A stretch of 64,000 bases of DNA from Pseudomonas sp. LBUM920 (GCF_003852315.1 NZ_CP027762.1:6305501-6369500); one strand, 5' to 3'. Shown: positions 1 through 7,871, counted from the first letter of the stretch. Made by a program: numbers and translations. Notes: generated by a model from the letters alone, not told the origin.

Positions 1-671
1 ACCTGGACGACACACTCTGGGACAACGTACCCGTCATCATCGGCGCCGAAGCGTCGATGCGCGAATGGCTGGCGACCCATGCCTCCAAGGTCGGCGATTT
101 GCCTCTTGAGCATTTCGCCAGCCTTCGCCAGCAGGTGCTGGAGCGCCATCCCGAGCTCAAGTACCGCATCAGCCTCCTGCGCCACCGCGTGCTGATGCAC
201 GCGTTTGAAGAGGCGGGTTATCCACAGCCCGAAGCCACGCAAATGGCAGACGTGTGCTATGAGGCGTTTATTCATGCCCGGCACCAGCTCACGCCATTTC
301 CCGAAGCCGAGCCGATGCTTCAAGCATTGCGCCAGCATTTCCTCCTGGGCGTGATCACCAACGGCAACGCCGACGTGCAGCGCGTGGGCCTGGCAGATTA
401 TTTCCACTTTGCGCTGCGCGCCGAAGATATCGGCATCGCCAAGCCGGATGCGCGACTGTTTCAGGAAGCGCTGCAACGCGCCGGCGTGGACGCCAGTCAG
501 GCCGTGCATATTGGCGACCACCCCGGCGATGACATCGCCGGGGCGCAGCAGGCGGGGCTGCGGGCGGTGTGGTTCAACCCGACGGGCAAAGCATGGGAAG
601 CGGATAAACGCCCGGATGCGGAAATTCGCAGCTTGAAAGAACTGCCGCCGTTGCTTCGCAGTTGGCAGTAA
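1..671 (+). CDS. HAD-family hydrolase (YigB-like phosphatase), 5' truncated
   Basis: This is the C-terminal 222 residues of a haloacid dehalogenase-like phosphatase; the first codons lie left of the window. The reading frame is open from base 3 and begins within motif I (LDDTLWD, the Asp nucleophile region), so only a few residues are missing. Motif II is the Thr in VITNGNAD, motif III the Lys in IAKPDARLF, and motif IV the acidic HIGDHPGDDIAGA near the C-terminus. The family dephosphorylates small metabolites such as FMN or sugar phosphates in the cytoplasm; the substrate here cannot be read from sequence. In pseudomonads this gene usually follows xerC, which would lie to the left. It converges on sutA, with a REP doublet and a terminator between them. 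Confidence 0.9.
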   Translation, partial: LDDTLWDNVPVIIGAEASMREWLATHASKVGDLPLEHFASLRQQVLERHPELKYRISLLRHRVLMHAFEEAGYPQPEATQMADVCYEAFIHARHQLTPFPEAEPMLQALRQHFLLGVITNGNADVQRVGLADYFHFALRAEDIGIAKPDARLFQEALQRAGVDASQAVHIGDHPGDDIAGAQQAGLRAVWFNPTGKAWEADKRPDAEIRSLKELPPLLRSWQ

Positions 672-700
672 CGCTATCGCGGCAACACTAAAAACCAAAA

Positions 701-792
701 TGTGGGAGCGGGCTTGCTCGCGAAGGCGGTGTATCAGTCAGCACATCAGCAACTGACAAAGCGCTTTCGCGAGCACGCCCGCTCCTACATTT
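701..792. repeat. REP doublet, type A (CTCGCGAA)
   Basis: Two REP-like units face each other: GGAGCGGGCTTGCTCGCGA at the left end and its near-complement ending CCCGCTCCTACA at the right, with about 45 bases between. It lies in the convergent gap between the HAD gene and sutA. Similar doublets recur nine more times in the window. They are typical non-autonomous Pseudomonas intergenic palindromes; no REP-associated transposase is present here. Confidence 0.85.
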
Positions 793-825
793 GATGGGTG
801 GTGACCCTTAGGATTTATTACATCC

Positions 826-860
826 ATGAAAAAGCCCGCAGCGACGGCGGGCTTTTTCAT
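826..860 (-). terminator. Intrinsic terminator of sutA, probably bidirectional
   Basis: A GC-rich inverted repeat (AAAAAGCCCGC, short loop, GCGGGCTTTTT) lies 19 bases beyond the sutA stop codon. It has an A-run on one side and a T-run on the other, so it can end transcripts from both directions. Confidence 0.85.
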
Positions 861-878
861 GCAAGCGAGCGGCTGACC

Positions 879-1205
879 TCAGATAGGACGGCTACCGTAC
901 TTGTTATCCGGCTTCTTCGGCGGATCTGCTACCACGTTGGCCTCGACTTCCTGCACTTTGCCGCCTTTGGCGAGGAATTCTTCCATCGCACGGGCCAGCG
1001 CATCGCGCTCTTTGTTCTTGGCTTCAACGCTTGGCAGTTCATCTACCGAAACAGCGGCCTTGGCTTTGCCTTTGGCTGCCGGGACAGGTGCATCGTCGCC
1101 ACCGTCGTCGTCAGCAACGTCCTCAGCTGCCGCCTCAAGACCTTCTTCGGCCTCGTCGTCGTCACCGACTTCGAGTTCGTCGTTTTCCAGATCATCGTCG
1201 CTCAT
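879..1205 (-). CDS. sutA: SutA, RNA polymerase-binding regulator of slow growth
   Basis: This 108-residue protein has a very acidic N-terminal half (residues 1-45, mostly Asp and Glu), an Ala/Lys-rich linker and a conserved C-terminal helix-plus-tail region ending KYGSRPI. Length and composition match SutA of P. aeruginosa, which binds RNA polymerase directly and raises transcription of housekeeping genes such as rRNA during slow growth or energy limitation. It has no signal peptide and no DNA-binding motif. The gene is monocistronic with a strong terminator downstream. The position next to the xerC-side HAD gene and upstream of amtB-glnK is as I recall it in other pseudomonads. The acidic, low-complexity sequence makes the homology call depend mainly on the C-terminal half and on synteny. 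Confidence 0.85.
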   Translation of the reverse strand: MSDDDLENDELEVGDDDEAEEGLEAAAEDVADDDGGDDAPVPAAKGKAKAAVSVDELPSVEAKNKERDALARAMEEFLAKGGKVQEVEANVVADPPKKPDNKYGSRPI

Positions 1206-1307
1206 GTTCTACCTCATGACTTGCGAAAAGCAGATTAGTTATAGCCCAGCTTCACCCTCTGTCGAGGTCGCCGGAAAAAAATCAACATCCACTGGATTAC
1301 CAGTGGC

Positions 1308-1733
1308 TTATGCCCCATCACCGTGCAAGGTGGCGAGGACTTTACGAGCACCGCCATGATCACGGTGCTCGCCCAGATAAACACCTTGCCAGGTCCCCAT
1401 CGCCAAGCGGCCGGCCTTGACCGGCAAACTCAGCTGGCAGCCCAGGAGACTGGCCTTGAAGTGCGCCGGCAGATCATCCGGACCTTCGTCGTTGTGTTCG
1501 AACCCTGCACGCCCTTGCGGCACCAGCGAGTTGAAAAAACGCTCGAAGTCACGGCGAACCGCCGGGTCGGCATTTTCGTTGACCGTCAACGAAGCCGAGG
1601 TGTGCTGCAACCACAAATGCAACAGGCCCACACGGCACGCTTTCAATTCAGGCAGGCCGGCGAGCAACTCATCCGTCACCAAGTGAAAGCCCCGGGGCTT
1701 GGCCCGCAGGGTTATCAGGGTCTGTTGCCACAT
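1308..1733 (-). CDS. YjbQ/UPF0047 family protein, secondary thiamine-phosphate synthase
   Basis: This is a 141-residue single-domain protein of the YjbQ (UPF0047) family. The family signature LWLQHTSASLTVNENAD is at about residues 43-59, and the second conserved stretch with HNDEGPDDLPAH and GTWQGVYLGEHRDHG fills the C-terminal half. The His, Glu and Asp residues of these blocks form the conserved pocket in known structures. E. coli YjbQ shows weak thiamine-phosphate synthase activity in vivo, hence the common product name, but the physiological reaction is unsettled. The ATG at 1733 gives the usual family length. It is cytoplasmic, transcribed leftward and probably a single gene. Confidence 0.85.
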   Translation of the reverse strand: MWQQTLITLRAKPRGFHLVTDELLAGLPELKACRVGLLHLWLQHTSASLTVNENADPAVRRDFERFFNSLVPQGRAGFEHNDEGPDDLPAHFKASLLGCQLSLPVKAGRLAMGTWQGVYLGEHRDHGGARKVLATLHGDGA

Positions 1734-1900
1734 ACAGTTCTCCGCCTATCGGCGCGCATTCTAGCGCGCTCTGGAAAAAAACAAAGTACCGAATACACCT
1801 ACATGCCTGTAAGACATTCACACCCTTAAAAGTGCCGTGTGGTTCCCATCACAAAGTCGGCATAAACCCGTACACCTTTAGCCACAGACAAACCCCAGAC

Positions 1901-1936
1901 AAAAAAATGCCCGGCAAGCCGGGCATCTTTTTTTCG
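1901..1936 (-). terminator. Intrinsic terminator after amtB
   Basis: The repeat ATGCCCGGC / GCCGGGCAT with a 2-base loop is followed on the minus strand by a seven-base T-run. It lies directly beyond the amtB stop and ends the glnK-amtB transcript. The T-run on the other side allows bidirectional use. Confidence 0.9.
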
Positions 1937-1941
1937 CGTAC

Positions 1942-3282
1942 TTACAAGTTGTAGCCGCGCTCGTTGTGTTGTGCCAGATCGAGGCCCACGGCCTCTTCTT
2001 CGTCGGTAACCCGCAGGCCCATGACCATGTCCAGCACCTTGAGGATGATGAAGGTCACGATAGCCGTGTAGATCACGGTGAAGCCGACGCCTTTGCACTG
2101 GATCCAGACTTGCGCTGCGATGTCAGTGGTCGCCGCGTTGAAGCCGCCCAGAGACGGAGCCGCGAACACGCCGGTGAGGATCGCGCCGAGGATACCGCCG
2201 ATACCGTGCACGCCGAAGGCGTCCAGGGAGTCGTCGTAGCCCAGTTTGCGTTTCAGGGTAGTGGCGCAGAAGAAGCACACCACGCCCGCCGCCAGACCAA
2301 TCACCAGGGCGCCCATTGGGCCCACGGTGCCCGCAGCCGGGGTGATTGCAACCAAACCTGCCACCACACCCGAAGCGATGCCCAGTGCGCTTGGCTTACC
2401 GTGAGTGACCCACTCGGCAAACATCCAGCCCAGCGCGGCAGCAGCGGTCGCAATCTGAGTGACCAGCATCGCCATACCGGCAGTGCCGTTGGCCGCAGCC
2501 GCAGAACCGGCGTTGAAGCCAAACCAACCGACCCACAGCATGGCAGCACCGACCAGGGTGTAACCCAGGTTGTGAGGCGCCATCGGCGTGGTTGGGAAGC
2601 CTTTACGCTTGCCGAGTACCAGGCACGCCACCAGGCCAGCCACACCGGCGTTGATGTGCACCACGGTGCCGCCGGCGAAGTCCAGCACGCCCCAATCGCC
2701 CAGCAACGAACCCGGACCGCCCCACACCATATGCGCAATCGGTGCGTAGACCAGGGTGAACCAGACGCCCATGAAGATCAGCATCGCGGAGAACTTCATA
2801 CGCTCGGCGAAGGCACCGACGATCAGCGCAGGCGTAATGATGGCGAACGTCATCTGGAAAGTGACGAACACCGCCTCAGGGAACAGCGCCGCAGGGCCGG
2901 TGATGCTCGCCGGGGTGACACCCGACAGGAACAGTTTGGACAGGCCGCCCACGAACGAGTTGAGGTTGACGACGCCTGCTTCCATACCGGTAGTGTCGAA
3001 CGCCATGCTGTAGCCGTAAACGAACCACAAAATGGTGATCAAGCCGGTGATGGCGAAGCACTGCATCATCACGGAAAGAATGTTTTTGGAGCGAACCATG
3101 CCGCCATAGAACAGCGCCAGGCCTGGAATGGTCATGAACAGCACCAGCGCGGTGGATGTGAGCATCCACGCCGTGTCGCCGGAATTGAGGACTGGAGCGG
3201 GGGCTGGGTCCGCCGCCAATGCCAGGGCCGGCATTACGAGGGACAACAGGGCTCCTAGCCCTGCGAATTTACGCAGAGTCAT
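1942..3282 (-). CDS. amtB: Ammonium transporter AmtB
   Basis: This is a 446-residue inner-membrane ammonium channel. A cleavable signal-like segment (residues 1-24, ending ALALAA) is followed by eleven predicted helices. The pore twin histidines are visible as H209 (GTVVHINAG) and H359 (FGVHGIGG). The outer recruitment region and the cytoplasmic C-terminal tail that docks GlnK (LRVTDEEEAVGLDLAQHN) are intact. It is the second gene of the glnK-amtB operon, 35 bases downstream of glnK, with an AGGAG ribosome site before the ATG. Expression should be switched on by nitrogen limitation through the NtrC/sigma-54 promoter upstream of glnK. Length and motifs are normal for the family. Confidence 0.98.
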   Translation of the reverse strand: MTLRKFAGLGALLSLVMPALALAADPAPAPVLNSGDTAWMLTSTALVLFMTIPGLALFYGGMVRSKNILSVMMQCFAITGLITILWFVYGYSMAFDTTGMEAGVVNLNSFVGGLSKLFLSGVTPASITGPAALFPEAVFVTFQMTFAIITPALIVGAFAERMKFSAMLIFMGVWFTLVYAPIAHMVWGGPGSLLGDWGVLDFAGGTVVHINAGVAGLVACLVLGKRKGFPTTPMAPHNLGYTLVGAAMLWVGWFGFNAGSAAAANGTAGMAMLVTQIATAAAALGWMFAEWVTHGKPSALGIASGVVAGLVAITPAAGTVGPMGALVIGLAAGVVCFFCATTLKRKLGYDDSLDAFGVHGIGGILGAILTGVFAAPSLGGFNAATTDIAAQVWIQCKGVGFTVIYTAIVTFIILKVLDMVMGLRVTDEEEAVGLDLAQHNERGYNL

Positions 3283-3317
3283 ATTGTTTTCTCCTGGGGC
3301 GTTGGGGGTTTGGCGGC

Positions 3318-3656
3318 TTAGATTGCGTCGGTATCGGTTTCGCCGGTACGGATGCGAATAGCCTGTTCCAGATTGACCACGAAGATCTTGCCGTCACCGA
3401 TCTTGCCGGTGTTGGCCGCCTTGGTTATCGCCTCGATAACCCGGTCAAGATCCTTGTCGTCAATGGCGACATCAATCTTCACCTTTGGCAGAAAATCGAC
3501 CACGTATTCCGCGCCGCGATACAGCTCGGTGTGACCCTTCTGCCGACCGAAGCCTTTGACCTCAGTAACGGTAATGCCCTGCACGCCGATCTCGGACAGC
3601 GACTCGCGTACATCGTCCAACTTGAACGGCTTGATGATGGCAGTGACTAGCTTCAT
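3318..3656 (-). CDS. glnK: Nitrogen regulatory PII protein GlnK
   Basis: This is a 112-residue PII signal protein. The T-loop carries the uridylylated Tyr51 (RGAEYVVDF), and the B- and C-loop ATP-binding segments (TGKIGDGKIFV, then RIRTGE) are complete. PII proteins sense ATP/ADP and 2-oxoglutarate. GlnK also plugs AmtB when nitrogen is sufficient and controls the NtrB/GlnE branches. I chose the ATG at 3656 because it starts the canonical MKLVTAIIKPFK and is preceded by GGGAGAGAG; the frame stays open further upstream, but those codons are not conserved family sequence. It is the first gene of the glnK-amtB operon and has a leader of about 200 bases from the sigma-54 promoter. Confidence 0.98.
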   Translation of the reverse strand: MKLVTAIIKPFKLDDVRESLSEIGVQGITVTEVKGFGRQKGHTELYRGAEYVVDFLPKVKIDVAIDDKDLDRVIEAITKAANTGKIGDGKIFVVNLEQAIRIRTGETDTDAI

Positions 3657-3867
3657 GAAAACTCTCTCCCGAATTGGTGGACTTGCCCCAGGAAAACAAA
3701 CCCGTCTCAAGTCTAAGCGCAGTGCCTGGCTTTGTAACGCGTCGTCGCCTCGGCATTTACCGTTGCGACGCCAGCGAACCACTGGTGACGAAACCTGTAC
3801 CCCTGATCCGTCGGCGCACTGCATTCGTCACAGCGACTGCATCAGTGCATGGGTCATGATCGTCTAA

Positions 3868-3882
3868 GCAGAAAGCTTGCCA
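3868..3882 (-). promoter_or_regulatory. Sigma-54 (RpoN) promoter of glnK-amtB
   Basis: On the minus strand the sequence TGGCAAGCTTTCTGC has the invariant GG and GC elements separated by exactly ten bases. It matches 8 of the 10 fixed positions of the TGGCAC-N5-TTGC consensus. Transcription would start near 3857, leaving a leader of about 200 bases before glnK. I scanned the GC-N10-CC pattern through roughly 3657-3900 and this is the only match I found. Confidence 0.72.
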
Positions 3883-3955
3883 GCTCCGTAAAAATCACTG
3901 AAATCAGTCCTTTGCCCACTTATGCCCACCTGCGGGGCGTTTTGGCGACGCCAAT

Positions 3956-3974
3956 GCGCACAAAAACAGTGCGC
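3956..3974. promoter_or_regulatory. NtrC enhancer site 1 for glnK
   Basis: The sequence GCGCACAAAAACAGTGCGC contains GCAC-N7-GTGC, the exact NtrC dyad core, with arms extended to six bases. It lies about 75-90 bases upstream of the -24 element of the glnK promoter, the normal distance for an enhancer. Confidence 0.72.
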
Positions 3975-3990
3975 GACCGCCCGGAGCACT

Positions 3991-4005
3991 GCGCGAAAAG
4001 CGTGC
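3991..4005. promoter_or_regulatory. NtrC enhancer site 2 for glnK
   Basis: The sequence GCGCGAAAAGCGTGC is a GCGC-N7-GTGC dyad, one base off the NtrC core. Its centre is 33 bp, about three helical turns, from that of site 1. Paired sites on one helical face suit cooperative NtrC binding. Confidence 0.6.
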
Positions 4006-4079
4006 GCGCCAGGCGGTGAAAAAGACTATAGACGCTGCGTGATACACTGCCCGCCAACCGTTTTTCCGGAATGTTTCCC

Positions 4080-4343
4080 ATGCTCGCGCCCAAAGATCTC
4101 CTCGACGCCCTGAGCGGCCACGCCTCTCGCCTGTTCAGCGGCGAAACCCCACTGCCTCGCAACGAAATCGAAAGCCAGTTCAAGGCGCTGCTGCAAAGCG
4201 GCTTCAGCAAGCTCGACCTGGTGAGCCGTGAAGAATTTGACAGCCAAATGGTGGTGCTGGCCCGCACGCGTGCACGGCTGGAGAGCCTCGAGGCGAAAGT
4301 CGCGGAGTTGGAAGCGCGGCTGACGCCACCTGCTGCTGAATAA
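4080..4343 (+). CDS. ubiK: UbiK-family accessory factor (YqiC/BMFP)
   Basis: This is an 87-residue protein with the family start MLAPKDLLDALS and a C-terminal coiled coil (residues 50-83, heptads in SQMVVLARTRARLESLEAKVAELEARL). UbiK assists aerobic ubiquinone biosynthesis in E. coli by trimerising and binding the UbiJ lipid-carrier protein; the Salmonella homologue YqiC has membrane-fusing activity. An upstream in-frame ATG at 4071 would add three residues, but I prefer 4080 because it begins the conserved block. The gene is divergent from glnK and shares its regulatory gap. Its own promoter is not obvious to me. Confidence 0.88.
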   Translation: MLAPKDLLDALSGHASRLFSGETPLPRNEIESQFKALLQSGFSKLDLVSREEFDSQMVVLARTRARLESLEAKVAELEARLTPPAAE

Positions 4344-4353
4344 ACACGCTCAG

Positions 4354-4442
4354 TGTGGGAGCTGGCTTACCTGCGATGCGGGCGCCTTGGTGTATCAGTT
4401 ACACCGAGTCGATGCCATCGCAGGCAAGCCAGCTCCCACATT
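4354..4442. repeat. REP doublet, type B (CCTGCGAT)
   Basis: Facing units GCTGGCTTACCTGCGAT and ATCGCAGGCAAGCCAGC with outer TGTGGGA/TCCCACA ends flank a centre of about 40 bases. It lies between ubiK and comM, which are transcribed in the same direction. The left unit has one base difference (TTACC for TTGCC) from the other type-B copies. Confidence 0.85.
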
Positions 4443-4556
4443 TGGTCTACGTTGCGCTCTGGATACGTTCTGTAAAACCTCCCCCGCCTCGCTCTTCGCC
4501 ACCTCGTCTACCCTTGAAAAACCCGCAGGAAGCGGCCCTCCACTCAAGGAACGAGC

Positions 4557-6053
4557 ATGTCCCTCGCCATCGTCCACAGCCGCGCCCAGATTGGCGTCGA
4601 AGCCCCTGCCGTCACGGTTGAAGTGCACATGGCCAATGGTCTGCCATCCCTGACACTGGTGGGTCTGCCGGAAACCGCCGTCAAGGAAAGCAAGGACCGC
4701 GTGCGCAGCGCCATCCTGAACTGCGCGCTGCAATACCCAGCCCGGCGCATCACCCTCAACCTCGCGCCCGCCGACCTGCCCAAGGACGGCGGGCGTTTTG
4801 ACTTGGCGATTGCCTTGGGCATCCTGGCTGCAAGCCTGCAGGTGCCGTCGTTGATGCTGGATGACGTGGAATGCCTGGGCGAATTGGCACTGTCCGGCGA
4901 AGTACGCGCAGTCAAAGGCGTGTTGCCGGCAGCGCTGGCAGCCCGCAAGGCCGGACGCACCGTGATAGTGCCGCGGGCGAATGCCGAGGAGGCGTGCCTG
5001 GCCTCGGGGTTGAAAGTGATTGCGGTGGATCACTTGCTGCAAGTGGTGGCGCACCTGAATGGGCAGGTGCCGATCGAGCCCTATAAGTCCGATGGCTTGC
5101 AGTACTTGAACAAACCCTATCCAGACCTGAGCGAAGTACAAGGCCAACTGGCGGCCAAGCGCGCGCTGCTGATCGCTGCGGCAGGCGCGCATAACCTGCT
5201 GTTCAGCGGGCCGCCCGGCACCGGCAAGACCTTGCTGGCCAGCCGGCTGCCGGGGTTGCTGCCGCCGTTGAGCGAGCAGGAAGCGCTGGAAGTGGCGGCG
5301 ATCCAGTCGGTGGTCAGCCTCGCACCACTGAGCCATTGGCCGCACCGGCCGTTCCGCCAGCCACACCACTCGGCCTCGGGGCCGGCGCTGGTGGGCGGCG
5401 GGTCAAAACCGCAACCGGGGGAAATCACCCTCGCCCACCACGGCGTATTGTTTCTGGATGAGTTGCCGGAGTTCGATCGCAAGGTCCTGGAGGTGCTGCG
5501 CGAACCGCTTGAATCGGGACACATCGTCATTTCCCGTGCGCGCGACCGAGTGAGTTTCCCGGCACGCTTTCAACTGGTGGCGGCCATGAACCCCTGCCCT
5601 TGCGGGTATATGGGCGAACCGAGTGGGCGCTGTCGGTGTACGCCGGAGCAGATTCAGCGCTATCGCAACAAACTTTCCGGCCCCCTGCTGGACCGGATCG
5701 ACTTGCACCTTACCGTCGCCCGGGAAACCACAGCACTAAACCCGACCCAGCCGCCTGGCGATAACACGGCGAAGGCCTCGGCACAGGTGGCCGACGCCCG
5801 CGAGCGCCAACTCAAGCGCCAGGGTTGCGCCAATGCCTTTCTGGATTTGCCAGGGTTACGCAAACACTGCCAATTGGCGAAAGCCGATGAAGGCTGGCTG
5901 GAAAGCGCCTGCGAGCGGCTGACGCTGTCGCTGCGCGCGGCACATCGCTTGCTCAAGGTGGCGCGCACGCTGGCAGACCTTGAGCGGGTTGAGAATATCG
6001 CTCGGCATCACTTGGCCGAGGCACTGCAATATCGGCCTGCGGCGGTCGGTTAG
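4557..6053 (+). CDS. comM: ComM/YifB-family Mg-chelatase-like AAA+ ATPase
   Basis: This 498-residue protein has three parts: an N-terminal Lon-protease-S16-like ChlI domain (about 1-170), a central AAA+ module with Walker A GPPGTGKT and Walker B VLFLDELPEF, and a C-terminal Mg-chelatase subunit domain. The Cys-rich NPCPCGYMG stretch of the family is present. ComM is a hexameric helicase that drives branch migration of incoming single-stranded DNA during natural transformation in Vibrio and Haemophilus. Its role in pseudomonads is less clear because many are not known to be naturally competent. AAGGA precedes the ATG by seven bases. The length is slightly below E. coli YifB. Confidence 0.95.
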   Translation: MSLAIVHSRAQIGVEAPAVTVEVHMANGLPSLTLVGLPETAVKESKDRVRSAILNCALQYPARRITLNLAPADLPKDGGRFDLAIALGILAASLQVPSLMLDDVECLGELALSGEVRAVKGVLPAALAARKAGRTVIVPRANAEEACLASGLKVIAVDHLLQVVAHLNGQVPIEPYKSDGLQYLNKPYPDLSEVQGQLAAKRALLIAAAGAHNLLFSGPPGTGKTLLASRLPGLLPPLSEQEALEVAAIQSVVSLAPLSHWPHRPFRQPHHSASGPALVGGGSKPQPGEITLAHHGVLFLDELPEFDRKVLEVLREPLESGHIVISRARDRVSFPARFQLVAAMNPCPCGYMGEPSGRCRCTPEQIQRYRNKLSGPLLDRIDLHLTVARETTALNPTQPPGDNTAKASAQVADARERQLKRQGCANAFLDLPGLRKHCQLAKADEGWLESACERLTLSLRAAHRLLKVARTLADLERVENIARHHLAEALQYRPAAVG

Positions 6054-6261
6054 CCTGAGGCCAGCATCAGCCCTAGCAGTGAACGGGCTTCTTGTAGCGA
6101 GCTGGCTTGCCCAGCGTTGGGCTGCGCAGCAGCCCCAGAAATTGGCGACGCGGTCTAACAGCTGAAACATGGCAGCCGGACTGGGACCGCTTCGCACTCC
6201 AACGCGGGACACGCCCGCTCGCCACGCAGGAATGTGGTGGCCGCCAAAAGTGCGCGGAGGC

Positions 6262-6840
6262 CTAAGCGGTGAAATCCAGCAACAGCTTCGCCACTTCCAT
6301 GACTTCATCCAGCACCGCTTCTGCCGACGCGGTAGAAGGATTCAGCATCAGGTCATCGGCATACCCCATCGCCATGGCGAAGATCTGCCGGGCTGCGCGT
6401 TGGGGCGCATCACAGCGGAAAACGTTGGCAGCGACGCCGCGCTCGATCACCTCGGCAAGCATGCCCTGCCACTGCGCGTTGATCACCAAGTACGCCTGGG
6501 CCATCTGCGGGTCGTGCATCGCTTCGTCCCAGGCATCCAGCCACAGCGCCCAGCCCGCGTCGGCCGTGCACGGCAGGCAGTCGCGCAAGAAACCCACCAG
6601 CGCCTCAAGCGGTGCCACGCCCACCAGCGGCGCACGCACTTGCTCCAACTGTTCATTGGCAAAGCGCACAAAGGCTTCCCGGCGCAGTTCATTCCAATCG
6701 CTGAAGTAGTGGTAAACGTGGCTGCGCGACAGGCCGGCATGTTCGGCCAGGTCGCGGGTGGACACATCGGCAAACCCTTTGTTGCGAAACAGCTCCAGGG
6801 CGGCGGCGATGATCTGGTCTTTACGGTCGATACGCGACAT
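6262..6840 (-). CDS. TetR/AcrR-family transcriptional regulator
   Basis: This is a 192-residue repressor. Residues 8-55 form the TetR HTH, with recognition helix LSRSHVYHYFSDWNELRREAF; the C-terminal helical ligand domain is not assignable to a known sensor. It is divergent from a six-helix ABC membrane protein at 6954. The 113-base gap holds two near-identical 16-bp palindromes, which I infer are its operators, so it probably represses both itself and that neighbour. The ligand is unknown. The ATG at 6840 follows GAGGG and gives the normal length. Confidence 0.92.
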   Translation of the reverse strand: MSRIDRKDQIIAAALELFRNKGFADVSTRDLAEHAGLSRSHVYHYFSDWNELRREAFVRFANEQLEQVRAPLVGVAPLEALVGFLRDCLPCTADAGWALWLDAWDEAMHDPQMAQAYLVINAQWQGMLAEVIERGVAANVFRCDAPQRAARQIFAMAMGYADDLMLNPSTASAEAVLDEVMEVAKLLLDFTA

Positions 6841-6884
6841 TCGGCATTTCCCTCAGGCGTCGGAAGATGAGTGGCGCTTGCTTT

Positions 6885-6900
6885 TTGAGCGGTCGCTCAA
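6885..6900. promoter_or_regulatory. TetR operator palindrome 1
   Basis: TTGAGCGGTCGCTCAA has perfect 7-bp arms (TTGAGCG/CGCTCAA) around a 2-base centre. It lies between the divergent TetR gene and the six-helix membrane-protein gene. Such a dyad is typical of TetR-family binding sites. Confidence 0.75.
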
Positions 6901-6906
6901 GGATAC

Positions 6907-6922
6907 TTGAGCAGTCGCTCAA
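6907..6922. promoter_or_regulatory. TetR operator palindrome 2
   Basis: TTGAGCAGTCGCTCAA repeats the first palindrome with one change, 22 bp away centre to centre. That is about two helical turns, so two dimers would bind the same face. It lies 32-47 bases before the ATG at 6954 and probably covers that gene's promoter. Confidence 0.75.
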
Positions 6923-6953
6923 TAATAGCGTCTATCACTCCTTTGGTGCACCC

Positions 6954-7868
6954 ATGTCATCCGTCACCCCACAAATCCTGATTGAAGAAAGCAAGAAAAT
7001 CGGCCAACAGTCCGCCAGCCAGACGCTCAAGGCAATCGCCCGCGCATATCCCGGCAAGCTCTTTTGCACACTGTCACTGGTCGCGTTGGAAAATGCGCTG
7101 CTGCTGGCCTACCCGCTGTTTGCCGGGTTCGCGGTGGATTCGATCATCCGTGGCGATGCCGCCAGCGCGCTGTTTTACGCCGCGGTGGTTTTGGCATTCT
7201 GGGTGGTCGGGGCGGCACGCCGTGCGCTGGACACGCGCACCTTCACGCGAATCTACGCCGACCTCGCGGTACCGGTGATTCTCAACCAGCGCCTGCAAAA
7301 CCACAGCACCTCGCGCGCGGCGGCGCGGGTGGTATTGGCGCGGGACTTTGTGGACTTCTTCGAAAAACACGTGCCGATCATCTCCACCGCGCTGGTTTCG
7401 ATCGTCGGCGCGGCGGTGATGTTGCTGGTGATCGAGCCGTGGATCGGCCTGGCGTGCCTGAGTGCATTGCTGTTGTGCACCACCTTGCTGCCACGTTTTG
7501 CGCGGCGCAATCAGCAGTTGCATGAGCGCCTGAATGACCGCCTGGAGAAGGAAATCGGCCTGGTGGAAAAGGTCGGTGCGCACACCTTGCAGCGCCACTA
7601 TCAAGTGCTGTCGCGCCTGCGCATCTGGCTGTCAGACCGCGAGGCCGCCGCGTTCCTGTTTATCGGCACGCTGGCAGCCCTGCTGTTTGTGGTCGCCATC
7701 AGCCAGTTGGCGTTGTCGCCGGCGGTAAAGGCCGGCCACGTGTACGCAGTGATGACCTACCTGTGGACCTTCGTCAGCAGCCTGGACGAGGCGCCCGGTA
7801 TGGTCGATCAACTGGCGCGCCTCAAAGACATCGGCAAACGCGTGGACCCGGGCCTGGGCGAGCGCTAA
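6954..7868 (+). CDS. ABC transporter six-transmembrane-domain protein without ATPase domain
   Basis: This 304-residue membrane protein resembles the N-terminal membrane domain of an ABC exporter. There are paired hydrophobic stretches near residues 35-90 and 135-180 and a further one near 230-260, with a cytoplasmic loop (FVDFFEKHVPIIST) resembling the coupling region. No Walker A, signature LSGGQ or Walker B motif follows; the frame stops after VDPGLGER. No free-standing ATPase gene lies nearby. It may pair with an ATPase encoded elsewhere or act without one. I took ATG 6954 over the upstream frame because the tandem operators lie before it. It converges on the chemoreceptor gene with a 3-bp gap. 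Confidence 0.8.
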   Translation: MSSVTPQILIEESKKIGQQSASQTLKAIARAYPGKLFCTLSLVALENALLLAYPLFAGFAVDSIIRGDAASALFYAAVVLAFWVVGAARRALDTRTFTRIYADLAVPVILNQRLQNHSTSRAAARVVLARDFVDFFEKHVPIISTALVSIVGAAVMLLVIEPWIGLACLSALLLCTTLLPRFARRNQQLHERLNDRLEKEIGLVEKVGAHTLQRHYQVLSRLRIWLSDREAAAFLFIGTLAALLFVVAISQLALSPAVKAGHVYAVMTYLWTFVSSLDEAPGMVDQLARLKDIGKRVDPGLGER

Positions 7869-7871
7869 GCC

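Noticed and set aside
1966..3258. 430-codon open frame antisense to amtB
   Set aside because: It mirrors amtB in a high-GC genome, is His/Gln/Arg-rich with no domain, and has no ribosome site; amtB itself is unmistakable.
6060..6250. Degenerate REP-like sequence between comM and the TetR gene
   Set aside because: A GAGCTGGCTTGCCCAGCG stretch resembles one REP unit, but I see no facing partner or matching ends, so I do not call a doublet.
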